From the NCBI GenBank assembly GCA_024276995.1, contig JAJRWB010000057.1, positions 1 to 51,136 on the forward strand: a stretch of 51,136 nucleotides of DNA, given 5' to 3'. Positions 34,398-42,625 of this stretch are shown here, in pieces; within the stretch, counting starts at the first letter, position 1, and each line of letters opens with the position of its first letter. A program made the translations under genes and the position numbers. The notes under the pieces were generated by a model. It was given only the letters and a program-made list of their open reading frames with translations. It was not told the DNA's origin and made no database searches. This stretch comes from Candidatus Eiseniibacteriota bacterium. GTDB lineage: Bacteria; Orphanbacterota; Orphanbacteria; Orphanbacterales; Orphanbacteraceae.

Positions 34398-35210
34398 TCA
34401 CTCGGCGATGTACTTCTTCGGCGGCGCCTTCAAGTAGCGCTCGGTGAACAGGTCATCCCCGACACCCACGTCGTACTCCACCTTCGAGAAGGAGACGGTG
34501 GTGGAGCTCTTCTTCTTCTTGTTCTCCATGCTCCGTACCGTCACCGTCTGGATGCCGTCGATCTCCTCGATCTTCTCCGCCTTGAACACGCGGACGAGTT
34601 CGCCCTTTTTATCGTAGTACTCCTCCCGCTCCGGGAGTATCCTGTCGACACTCACCCACGTGATCTTCTTCGCGAACGAATCCTTCTGTTTCGGCACGCT
34701 TTCGATCACGTAGAAATCGCGCCCCTCCACCGTTTCATTCCTCAGAAGTTTATGATTGTCGTCGGTCCAGTGACGTCCGGAGACGTCTTCGTAGGTGAAG
34801 TCGCTTCCCACGAAGGAAGACCCCTTGTCTTTCGCCGAAATTCTTCTCACCAAGTCGAGCGCCGGAATGTAGATCCAACGCGAATCGTCGGCATCCGGAT
34901 TCTTCCACACCATGAAGCTCGTGCGCCGCACGTCGCCCGGTGCGGTGAAATAGGTGAAGTATTTCTGCGCGCCGCCGTCCTCCACATCGAGGCGGAGCAT
35001 GATGAAACTCCTCTTCCTCGTCTTGCCGCGCTTATCGGTGAGTTCCATGTCCACCTGCGCCCTTCCGTCGGTGGCGGCGTAGTAGAGGTTCAGGTGCGCT
35101 TCCTTCATGATCTCCTCGGCGCTCTTCTCGGCCGCCCCCACAAGGGAGACCCCTGCGAGGAGCGCCGCCGAGGCGACGATAAGTGCGAGCGCGTTTCCGG
35201 ATCTCTTCAT
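34398..35210 (-). CDS. LolA-like periplasmic protein (outer membrane lipoprotein-sorting protein family, COG2834)
   Basis: This 270-aa protein has a signal peptide (LIVASAALLAGVSLVGAA) and a LolA/LppX-like half-barrel fold. EIMKEAHLNLYYAATDGRAQ is followed by strands such as SFIMLRLDVEDGGAQKYFTYF, SRWIYIPALDLVRRISAKD and TYEDVSGRHW, which are hallmarks of this COG. Family members carry lipids or hydrophobic ligands in the periplasm and are usually encoded next to MMPL/RND proteins, as here. The gaps are 20 nt to the RND gene and 14 nt to the barrel gene. The start codon at 35210 follows AGAGAGGA. Confidence 0.88.
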   Translation of the reverse strand: MKRSGNALALIVASAALLAGVSLVGAAEKSAEEIMKEAHLNLYYAATDGRAQVDMELTDKRGKTRKRSFIMLRLDVEDGGAQKYFTYFTAPGDVRRTSFMVWKNPDADDSRWIYIPALDLVRRISAKDKGSSFVGSDFTYEDVSGRHWTDDNHKLLRNETVEGRDFYVIESVPKQKDSFAKKITWVSVDRILPEREEYYDKKGELVRVFKAEKIEEIDGIQTVTVRSMENKKKKSSTTVSFSKVEYDVGVGDDLFTERYLKAPPKKYIAE

Positions 35211-35230
35211 AACGGTCCTCTCTTTCGTTT

Positions 35231-37540
35231 TCACTGTCTCGCCCCTTTCCCGCCGGCGAGAAACGCCGGGTTCATGAGCGACAGGATTGCGGGAAACGTG
35301 AACAGCGTTGTGAACCCGCTGATCACCATGATGGCGAAGAAAAAGGCGCCCACCGTGATGTAGGGCACCAGGTTCGCGAAGAACATCGGGACGAAACCGA
35401 CGGCGATCACCAGGATGTTCCGCGTGATCGCCCTCGCCGGCGTCTGGAAAAGCCGCTCCATCGCCAGCGGGAAGTCGCCCGTTTCCCGGTAGATCTCCCT
35501 CGTTCGCTGCAGGAAGTGGATGGCGAAATCGATCGAAAGACCGAGGGTGAGCGACGAGAGTATGGCGATCGGCATGTCGTACGGCTTCCCGCCGAACCCG
35601 ATCGCCCCGTACACCATGGCGATCGTCACGGTGAGCGGAATCATCGAGATCAATCCGAGCCGGACCGAGCGGAAGAGGCCGATCATCATGAGAAGGACGA
35701 CGACGAAACTGCCGATCAACGCCTTCGACATCCCCTTCACCATTTTCTCCTGCCACACGACGTTGATATACGGAAGCCCCGCCCACCCGGCGGTCACCCC
35801 GGCGGGGGGCGGGTTCTCTTCCATGTACTTCCGCGCCGATTCCACGACGCTGCTCACGGCGCGGTTCTCCCCTTCCTTCATCTGCACCCAGATGTTCATC
35901 CTGTCCGCCTCGGGGGTGATGAACTTGAACAAGTCCGCCGGATCGCCGCCCGATATTTCATAGAGAAAGAGATACTGGGCGATCTCGTCCCGCGAGTCGG
36001 GGATGACGCCTTGTGCCGGATCGCCCTTCAGCTCTTCGCCCATTTTCTTGATCACGTCGGTCACGCCGGTGGTGGCACCGACGTTCGGGTGCTCGAGGAG
36101 GTGTTCCTGCAGCGCCTCCGCGTATTTCATCACCGCCGGATCCTTCAGTCCGCCTTCTTCGGGAACGGAAAGGACGAGGTAGGCGATGTACGTGCCCGCG
36201 AGGTGCTTGTTCATCTCACGGTCGGCGATGCGGAGAGGGTGATCCGCCTTGAACCAGTTCACCGGGTTGTCGCTCACCACGATCCGCGTGAGTCCCCAAA
36301 CGGAAAGGGCGAGCACGAGAACGCCGCCCGCGACGATCGGCACCCTGTGGCGGAGCGATGTGGTGCGGATGAACCGCATCGTGGCGTTCATCATCGAGCC
36401 GCCGTCCTCTGCACCGCCGAAGGTTTCGAACGTCTTCTTCGGAATGAGCATCACGTACGCCGGGACGAAGAGGATCGAAAGGAGCCAGGCGACGAAGATG
36501 CCGAACGCCACGAATGCGCCGAAAACCTGCACGGGCGGAATCGGCGTGAACATGAGCGATGCGAAGCCGACCACCGTGGTGATCGATGTGAACGCCATCG
36601 GCACGAACAGCTCGTCCATGGTATCCACCACGGTGCGCCGCATGTCGCGGGTCTGGTGGTAGCGGTCGTGGAACTCGCTCAGCACGTGGATCGAGTTGAG
36701 CACGGCGATCGGGATCAAAAAGATCGGGATCATGGAACTCATGATATGAACCGTGAAGCCGAGACCGATGAGAAGCCCCATCGACCAGATGACGCTCATC
36801 ATGGCGACGATCATCGGCCCGAGCACCACGAGCGCCTTGCGGAAGAAGAAGAGCATGAGGAGGAAGATCAGCAGAAAGGCCATCGGCGCGGAGATCGCCA
36901 TCTGTTTGAACATCTCTGCACCGAACGTCGATTCCGCCACGGGGATCCCGGCGAGGTGGTACGTCTCGTCGCCCCCCACCTCATCAACGATACGGCCCAA
37001 TTCGAGGGACACACGGTGCGCGATCTCCTTGTTCTCGATGGGGAAGAAGATGGCGCTCGTCGTGCCGTCATCCGACGCGAGCTTCCCGCGAAGGATCGGG
37101 TTCGCCAAGATCTGCCGGAGCACCCGGTCCGCCCCCTCCTGTGTTTCCGGGGGCTCCTCCATGAGCGTTTCCACGCGGAGGATTCCCTCGTCGGTGGTGA
37201 AGATATCGTCCACCTCGGTGGGCGCGAGGATGTCGTAGTCGATCACCCCATCGATTTCGCTCCCCCGCCGGGTGATCTCCGCGATCCGTGCAAGCGACAC
37301 CGGGTTGAAGAGCCCCTCGTCGCGGACCACCCCGAGCACGATCCAGTCGTGAATCCCGAATGCCTCCATCACCCCATGGTGAAACAGACGCACCTCCTCA
37401 TTTTCAAGAAGCATGTTCTCCGGGTCGGTGTCGATGTGGATCTTCGGCATCTGCCAACCGAAGAAGAGCGTGATCAGCACGCTCACGAGGACCACCAGCT
37501 TCGGGTGGTTGATCGAAATACCTACCAGTGTGTGCTTCAC
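35231..37540 (-). CDS. RND superfamily (MMPL/SSD-type) exporter
   Basis: This 769-aa pump has twelve predicted helices in the 1+5+1+5 RND pattern. The first is at ~13-30 (LVVLVSVLITLFFGWQMP), the first periplasmic loop covers ~35-205, helices 2-6 cover ~210-380 and the rest follow a second loop. SLTLGLSIDFAIHFLQRTRE is the charged RND helix-4/10 motif. This is the COG1033 group, which often moves lipids or hydrophobic molecules. I prefer the GTG at 37540 to the ATG at 37555, because the AATGGAGG around that ATG is itself a good ribosome site 8 nt before the GTG. It heads a five-gene operon. Confidence 0.9.
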   Translation of the reverse strand: MKHTLVGISINHPKLVVLVSVLITLFFGWQMPKIHIDTDPENMLLENEEVRLFHHGVMEAFGIHDWIVLGVVRDEGLFNPVSLARIAEITRRGSEIDGVIDYDILAPTEVDDIFTTDEGILRVETLMEEPPETQEGADRVLRQILANPILRGKLASDDGTTSAIFFPIENKEIAHRVSLELGRIVDEVGGDETYHLAGIPVAESTFGAEMFKQMAISAPMAFLLIFLLMLFFFRKALVVLGPMIVAMMSVIWSMGLLIGLGFTVHIMSSMIPIFLIPIAVLNSIHVLSEFHDRYHQTRDMRRTVVDTMDELFVPMAFTSITTVVGFASLMFTPIPPVQVFGAFVAFGIFVAWLLSILFVPAYVMLIPKKTFETFGGAEDGGSMMNATMRFIRTTSLRHRVPIVAGGVLVLALSVWGLTRIVVSDNPVNWFKADHPLRIADREMNKHLAGTYIAYLVLSVPEEGGLKDPAVMKYAEALQEHLLEHPNVGATTGVTDVIKKMGEELKGDPAQGVIPDSRDEIAQYLFLYEISGGDPADLFKFITPEADRMNIWVQMKEGENRAVSSVVESARKYMEENPPPAGVTAGWAGLPYINVVWQEKMVKGMSKALIGSFVVVLLMMIGLFRSVRLGLISMIPLTVTIAMVYGAIGFGGKPYDMPIAILSSLTLGLSIDFAIHFLQRTREIYRETGDFPLAMERLFQTPARAITRNILVIAVGFVPMFFANLVPYITVGAFFFAIMVISGFTTLFTFPAILSLMNPAFLAGGKGARQ

Positions 37541-37604
37541 TTTCCGGGCCTCCATTATTAAGAAACGCTGGAAACGTCGATTCCCTCACTTCCCGTGGAC
37601 CATT

Positions 37605-37620
37605 GCAACCTTCGGACCCT
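37605..37620 (-). promoter_or_regulatory. Candidate sigma54 (-24/-12) promoter of the RND operon
   Basis: On the minus strand GGGTCCGAAGGTTGCA keeps the invariant GG (37618-37619) and GC (37606-37607) exactly 10 bp apart, with the consensus TTGCA at -12. The -24 part is only a partial match (GGGTCCG against TGGCACG). The expected transcript start is near 37594. A sigma54 activator gene is divergent, right next to it. Confidence 0.45.
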
Positions 37621-37748
37621 TTAGGGCGACTTTTTTAGTCGAACCGTAACCAAAATATATTCAACGTGTTGTCGGCCTTCTCCACGTTGCGCGGCGACCC
37701 GCGCTTTGGTTTCTTGTTGCACCAACCCGTGTTAGCGTGCAATATTTC

Positions 37749-37775
37749 GTTGCAGGTCGTCTCTTGCGCTGCAAC
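37749..37775. promoter_or_regulatory. Inverted repeat GTTGCAG-N13-CTGCAAC before the sigma54 activator
   Basis: The 7-bp arms (37749-37755 and 37769-37775) are perfect, with centres 20 bp apart. They end right at the AAGGAG ribosome site (37776-37781). They could be a dimer operator for autoregulation, or an RNA hairpin that controls translation. TTGCA or TGCAA recurs five times between 37605 and 37775. Confidence 0.5.
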
Positions 37776-37787
37776 AAGGAGTTTACA

Positions 37788-39179
37788 TTGTCCTCGCCGC
37801 CGATCCACGGAAATCTGGAAATCTGTCTCGCCCAGAAGGCGAACATGGAGGCGATCTTTCACAGCGTCGCCGACGGCATCATCCCGGTGGACACCGAATC
37901 GCGGATCACCAATCTGAACCGCGCCGCCCGGGAGATGCTCCTCGCCAAGCCGGAGGAGGCGATCGGCCGGCCGGTGGAGGAGATCTGCCGGTGCCGGTTG
38001 TGGAAGCTCGAAACGCTGATCGCACGCACGCTGAAGCGGCGCGAATCGATCCGCGAAAGGGAAAACATCGTCGTGTGCGGCGACGGGTGCGAGCGGCGGG
38101 TTCTCGTCGGCATGAGCCATCTTCTCGACATGGCGAACGAACTCGCTGGCGCCGTGATCGTTCTTCGCGACATCACCTACGTCCGGGAGATGGAGCGCCT
38201 TCTCGAGAACAGGGCGTCGCTCCACAACATCGTGGGGAAGTCCCATCCGATGCAGGTCATTTTCGCCCTTATCGAGCAGGTGGCGCCCACCGATTCCACC
38301 GTGCTGATCCTCGGAGATAGCGGCACGGGAAAGGAGCTGGTCGCCGACGCGATCCACAGGAGCAGCGGAAGGCAGAAGGGCCCGTTCATCAAGGTGAACT
38401 GCTCCGCCTTGTCGGAAACGCTCCTCGAAAGCGAGCTTTTCGGCCATGTGCGCGGGGCCTTCACCGGCGCGATGCACGATAGGAAGGGGCGCTTCGAGCT
38501 GGCCGACGGCGGCACGATCTTTCTCGATGAAATCGGCGATCTCAGCCCGCGGATCCAGGTGAAACTCCTTCGCGTGCTGCAGGAAAGAGAGATCGAGCGC
38601 GTGGGCGACACGAAGACGATCCCCATCGACACGAGAATCCTCACCGCCACCCACCAGCCCCTCGGTCGCCTGGTGGAGGAGGGGCGCTTCCGGGAAGACC
38701 TCTACTACCGGCTCAACGTGATCCCCCTCCACCTCCCACCGCTCCGGGAACGGAAAGAAGACATCCCCGCCCTCGCCTCGGTCTTTCTCGACCAGGTGGT
38801 CGACCAGATCGGGAAAGAAGTGATGAAGATTTCTCCCGACGCCCTCCGGTGCATGATGGATTATCGCTGGCCGGGAAACGTGAGGGAGTTGAGGAACGCC
38901 ATCGAACACGGCGTGGTGAAGGCACGGGGGAAGGCGATTCTCCTTGAGGATCTTCCCAGGGAAATCGCCGGAGCGACCGCCGGATCGGCCGGCCCGACAA
39001 GCATGGGCACGACCGGCGGCGGACAAGCCACCCCGCAGGAGCGCCAGAGCGAGGAGGAAGCGATCCGCGAAGCTCTCGACACCACGGGCTGGAACCGCGG
39101 TCGCGCCGCCGCCCTCCTCGGCATCGACCGCACCACGTTGTGGCGAAAGATGAAGCGCCTCGGGATCGCCGCGCCTTGA
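37788..39179 (+). CDS. Sigma54-dependent transcriptional activator (PAS-AAA+-Fis)
   Basis: This 463-aa enhancer-binding protein has a PAS sensor (~18-132), an AAA+ domain (~145-375) with Walker A GDSGTGKE (176-183), the sigma54-contacting GAFTGA loop (223-228) and Walker B GTIFLDEIGDL (242-252), and a Fis-type helix-turn-helix at the C-terminus (GWNRGRAAALLGIDRTTLWR). The PAS domain has a Cys cluster (Cys67, Cys69, Cys97, Cys101) that could bind metal or sense redox. There is no receiver domain, so it is not a response regulator. The TTG start at 37788 follows AAGGAG by 6 nt. It is divergent from the RND operon, which it probably controls. Confidence 0.92.
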   Translation: MSSPPIHGNLEICLAQKANMEAIFHSVADGIIPVDTESRITNLNRAAREMLLAKPEEAIGRPVEEICRCRLWKLETLIARTLKRRESIRERENIVVCGDGCERRVLVGMSHLLDMANELAGAVIVLRDITYVREMERLLENRASLHNIVGKSHPMQVIFALIEQVAPTDSTVLILGDSGTGKELVADAIHRSSGRQKGPFIKVNCSALSETLLESELFGHVRGAFTGAMHDRKGRFELADGGTIFLDEIGDLSPRIQVKLLRVLQEREIERVGDTKTIPIDTRILTATHQPLGRLVEEGRFREDLYYRLNVIPLHLPPLRERKEDIPALASVFLDQVVDQIGKEVMKISPDALRCMMDYRWPGNVRELRNAIEHGVVKARGKAILLEDLPREIAGATAGSAGPTSMGTTGGGQATPQERQSEEEAIREALDTTGWNRGRAAALLGIDRTTLWRKMKRLGIAAP

Positions 39180-39389
39180 CGCCCCGGCCGGATCGGAACG
39201 CCCCCTCTTCGGCCGGCCCCGCCGTTGCATCGCCGTTGCACACAGTCCGTCCGGAGCACCCCACCCACCCGTAATCGCTTCATTCCCAGCCGCTTATTCT
39301 CTTCGCGGCGAATGTGTCACGATTATTGCTTGCTCTCCCCGGTAAGAACGGCACCCGCCGCGACACGAACAGGCGAAAGGAGATACACG

Positions 39390-39731
39390 ATGTCAGCGCC
39401 TATCAATATTCAGGATGATCAGTTCGAAGAAATGGTCGAGAAGTCCGACATACCCGTGGTGGTCGATTTCTGGGCTCCCTGGTGCGGCCCGTGCCGCGTG
39501 GTCGGACCGGTTCTCGAGCGTCTCGCCGCAGAGTACGACGGCACGGTCCGCTTCGTGAAGCTCAACGTCGACGAAAACCCGCTGAAGGCGGCCCAATATC
39601 GCGTCCAGGGAATCCCGACGCTTCTGTTCTTCCGCGACGGGAACCTGGCGCAGACGGTGGTCGGCGCTCAGCCGGAGGATGCTCTCCGGTCGGTGATCAC
39701 CGAATCGCTCGGCGTGAACACCCCCTCCTGA
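39390..39731 (+). CDS. trxA: Thioredoxin
   Basis: This 113-aa thioredoxin has the canonical active site WCGPC (31-35) in VVVDFWAPWCGPC, the buried Asp26, and the cis-Pro in GIPTLLFF. It reduces disulfides in cytosolic proteins. It has no signal peptide. AAAGGAG precedes the ATG. The frame stays open upstream to about 39225, but that part lacks similarity. Its 3' end overlaps the convergent glycosyltransferase gene by 64 nt, which is large for two real genes; the tail of the latter (39668-39731) is low-complexity and probably read-through. The 210 bp between the activator gene and trxA hold no gene. Confidence 0.95.
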   Translation: MSAPINIQDDQFEEMVEKSDIPVVVDFWAPWCGPCRVVGPVLERLAAEYDGTVRFVKLNVDENPLKAAQYRVQGIPTLLFFRDGNLAQTVVGAQPEDALRSVITESLGVNTPS

Positions 39732-41167
39732 GGGGAAGGGACGCCGCCTCTTTCGGGGAAACCGCGAAGCCGCCCGGAGAGACTCGCCGCGGCGAGAAGG
39801 AAAAAGACCGCGCCGAGATAGTTGAGGTGAAAGATCCTCGAGCAGTAAAGGAAGATCATCAGAAAGAGAGAAAACGCCGCCGCCGCCCTCGCGGCGGTGT
39901 TTTCGTTCCTCTGCCGGCGCAGCAGAAGAAAGAGCGCCGGCGCGACGATCAGAACCTGGAAGATCCAGAAGGGAAAGTAGTTGTATCGGCTTTCGACGAG
40001 GCCGAAGATGTTCACCCAGTTCGCCCCGCCGTAGCCGGGCGTACCGCCCAGAGGATAGCTCACCACCGGCGATGATCCCGTATTGAAGGCCACCGTATCG
40101 TCGAAGAATGACGCCGGATTCCAAAGGACGAAGGGGATGATGAAAAGACCGGCCGCCAGGGCGGCGGGCCACAATCTTCGCGCGCCCCGGCCGAGAGCGC
40201 CCGCCATCGAGGGCGCGCCCCCACCGAGGAGGAGGAGCAGGAAGGGCGTGAACAAGAGGGCGAACTGTTTCGTCGCGCACGCCGCGCCGAAAAGAAGCGC
40301 CGCCGTCACGGTTCGCCGCGCCATGAGAAGGTGGAGTGTTCCGACGAGTACCGCGAGAACGACCACGTCATTTCTTCCCTGGACGACGAAAGGGGCGAGA
40401 AACGGGTTGAGCCCCCACAGCGCGACAAGCATCAGCTTCGTCTCCCCCTTTCGCGACCAGCGCCACACGAGGGGGAAGGGGGCGAGATAGACAAGCAGGT
40501 AGAGGAATCGCGCATCATAGCCGCCGAACAGTGCTTTGCCGGCGGCGAAGAACGGGGCGTGGGCGAGAAAGGAGAGGGGAAAGTACGGATGGTGGATGAT
40601 CGCCGGGTTCCCGGGACCCCACTCGAGCGATGCCATCGGGGTGGAACGGTAATCGGCGCCGTACGGATCGACCCCGCGGAGGAAGAACTTGAGCGCCTCT
40701 TCGGTCTGGATCACGCCGCCGTCGTGGGCGTGTCCCTTCGGCCCGGCGGCGAAGCGGAGGTACACCTCCCCCGTCAGGGGGAGGATGACGAAGATCGAGA
40801 CAAGCGCCGCGAGGAGGAGGACGCGCACGCGGATCGAGCTGCGGGCGCCCTGGGCGATCACCCCCGTCGCCGCAAGCCCGTAAACGATCAGAAGCGCCAC
40901 GGCGAGGGCCGCCTGGGCGGATCCGATCGGGTTGTCCACGAGGCTCCGCGCGAAGAAAGCGGCTCCCGGCGCGCCCGCGGCGCCGAGATCGGCCATCATC
41001 CGCCCGAATTCTAGGTCACGCTCCCCCGGCAGGTTCGCGAAGACGAGAAGAAAAAGAAGGAGGAGATCGCCGGGAAAGGGCCGCCCGCTCTTGCCGGCGG
41101 ACGACGGAGTTGCGGCGGGGGACGTCCCGCCGTCGAAAGTTCCGCTCTTCTCCCGATCGATGGCCAT
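39668..41167 (-). CDS. Polytopic membrane glycosyltransferase (GT87/DUF2029-like)
   Basis: This 499-aa protein has ten or more membrane helices. The first periplasmic loop (~115-165) contains TEEALKFFLRGVDPYGADY, and the region WGLNPFLAPFVVQGRNDVVV is characteristic of the DUF2029/GT-C polyprenol-dependent mannosyl- or arabinosyltransferase-like group. Acidic residues of the loop (GVDPYGADY) are probable catalytic residues. Sugar and acceptor are unknown. It follows the sulfatase-like and GT39 genes on the same strand (71-nt gap), which suggests a surface-glycan operon. The final ~35 residues overlap trxA and look non-conserved. Confidence 0.8.
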   Translation of the reverse strand: MAIDREKSGTFDGGTSPAATPSSAGKSGRPFPGDLLLLFLLVFANLPGERDLEFGRMMADLGAAGAPGAAFFARSLVDNPIGSAQAALAVALLIVYGLAATGVIAQGARSSIRVRVLLLAALVSIFVILPLTGEVYLRFAAGPKGHAHDGGVIQTEEALKFFLRGVDPYGADYRSTPMASLEWGPGNPAIIHHPYFPLSFLAHAPFFAAGKALFGGYDARFLYLLVYLAPFPLVWRWSRKGETKLMLVALWGLNPFLAPFVVQGRNDVVVLAVLVGTLHLLMARRTVTAALLFGAACATKQFALLFTPFLLLLLGGGAPSMAGALGRGARRLWPAALAAGLFIIPFVLWNPASFFDDTVAFNTGSSPVVSYPLGGTPGYGGANWVNIFGLVESRYNYFPFWIFQVLIVAPALFLLLRRQRNENTAARAAAAFSLFLMIFLYCSRIFHLNYLGAVFFLLAAASLSGRLRGFPERGGVPSPQEGVFTPSDSVITDRRASSG

Positions 41168-41238
41168 AAAGATCAGCCTAGCCCCGCCGGGGTAAGAAAT
41201 CCCGGCTAAAATCCCGGCGCCCGAGCGAAGCGGTTCGC

Positions 41239-42621
41239 TCAGCGGATATATCCGAGCGCCTCGAGTTTTTTCCGTTCCACGGGAGAGAGTTCGATTTTTT
41301 CCTGCTCTCCCCGGGGGATCTCTCTCTCCCAGCGCGCGATCCGCGCCTCCATCTCCCGGAGACGCTCCGTCGTCTCTTCCCGTCCGGCAAGATCTTTCAT
41401 CTCGGCGCCGTCATCGGCGAGGCGATAGAGTTCCGCCGTGCCGGCGGCGCGATTCTCGATCGCCTTCCAGTCGCCGGCGATGACCGAACGAAGATGGGCC
41501 GTTTTCTGCATCTTCCTGCGCATCCTCGGCACGCCACCCTCTTCGTCGTTCGGATCGTAGTCGACCTCCGAAAAAAGAGGCCTGTCCCCCATGACGCGGT
41601 CGAAAAGCGCCGTCCCGGGGAGGTTCTGCGGCATGTCGCTCTTCTTCACGCCGGCGAGACGGAGAATCGTCGGCACCACGTCGACGAGCATGGCGGCATC
41701 TTCACGCACCGCCGGTTCGAGGCGGCCGGGCGCGCGGACGATGAGTGGAACGGCGAGCAGGTTCTGATAGAGGTTGCGTGTGTGGCCGAGCCAGCCGTGC
41801 TCCAGAAACTCCTCGCCATGGTCGGCGGTGAGAAGAATGACGGTGGCGCCGTCGAGGCCGGTCTCCTCCAGATGCGCCGCCAAGCGCCCGATCTCCTTGT
41901 CGGTGAAACGGACCTCGCCGGCGTAGAGACGGCGGAGATAGTCGATGTCGTCCCGCCCCAGCGTCTCCGCCTCGTCCCGGATCTTCCATATGTTCATCCC
42001 CGGACGAAGAGGTCCGTCATACGGCGCGTCGGGCGTCAGCCCCTCGTGCTCCACCCAGACGAAATGGGGGTCGAAGTAGTGAACGAAAAGAAAGAACGGT
42101 TCCCCGCCCCGATCGATCCAGTCGAGAGCGATATCGGTGACGCTCTTCGAACTCACGTACGTGTGGCCCCGGGCATTCGATTCGTCGAAGAAATCGAATC
42201 CCCGCTCGAACCCCCGCCCCGAGCCGACGAGGTCGTGGCTCACCACGGCGCCCGTCCGGTAGCCGAGCTTCTTCATCCGTCCCGCCAGAAGAGGAACCGA
42301 CGACGGGATCCTCGATGGGATGTTCGTCGTCCCGTGGGAGGTCGGGTAGAGACCGGAGAGAATCGTCGTCGTCGACGGGAGTGTCCACGGCGCCTGGGAG
42401 ATGCACGTGCTGAAACGGACGCCCCCGGCGGCGAGAGCGTCGATCGCGTCGGACGATCCCGCCGGCGCTCCGTAGCAGCCGAGGGCGTCCCTCCGGAGAG
42501 AGTCGACAACGATGAGAATCACGTTCGGCCGTGGCTCCTCCCCCGGCCGCGATGCGCACGATGCGAAGAGGAGCATCCCCGCCAGAAGAACGACACCCGG
42601 TTTTCCCCCCGGCCTGATCAC
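41239..42621 (-). CDS. Sulfatase-like lipoprotein of the alkaline-phosphatase superfamily
   Basis: This 460-aa protein has a lipobox FASC (about Cys21) and the sulfatase fold: metal site ILIVVDSLRRDALG, LTADHGEEFLEHG and FVHYFDPH. The usual formylglycine core (Cys/Ser-x-Pro-Ser-Arg) is replaced by Thr80-Leu-Pro-Ser-Thr in APWTLPSTTTILSG. It therefore cannot be a classical FGly sulfatase; Thr could act as a nucleophile as in phosphoryl-transfer relatives. It is probably a phosphotransferase or phosphodiesterase acting on surface glycans or lipids. The start is a GTG with GGGAGGG upstream. It lies 4 nt after the GT39 gene. Confidence 0.85.
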   Translation of the reverse strand: MIRPGGKPGVVLLAGMLLFASCASRPGEEPRPNVILIVVDSLRRDALGCYGAPAGSSDAIDALAAGGVRFSTCISQAPWTLPSTTTILSGLYPTSHGTTNIPSRIPSSVPLLAGRMKKLGYRTGAVVSHDLVGSGRGFERGFDFFDESNARGHTYVSSKSVTDIALDWIDRGGEPFFLFVHYFDPHFVWVEHEGLTPDAPYDGPLRPGMNIWKIRDEAETLGRDDIDYLRRLYAGEVRFTDKEIGRLAAHLEETGLDGATVILLTADHGEEFLEHGWLGHTRNLYQNLLAVPLIVRAPGRLEPAVREDAAMLVDVVPTILRLAGVKKSDMPQNLPGTALFDRVMGDRPLFSEVDYDPNDEEGGVPRMRRKMQKTAHLRSVIAGDWKAIENRAAGTAELYRLADDGAEMKDLAGREETTERLREMEARIARWEREIPRGEQEKIELSPVERKKLEALGYIR

Positions 42622-42625
42622 GACG

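Noticed and set aside
35516-37561. 681-codon open frame antisense to the RND pump
   Set aside because: It is dominated by His, Asp, Glu and Arg, as expected from the complement of a GC-rich membrane-protein gene. The sense strand encodes a clear RND protein.
37701-37721. Sigma54 promoter for the activator gene itself (GG ... TTGCA on the plus strand)
   Set aside because: GG and GC are 9 bp apart, one short of the strict 10-bp spacing.
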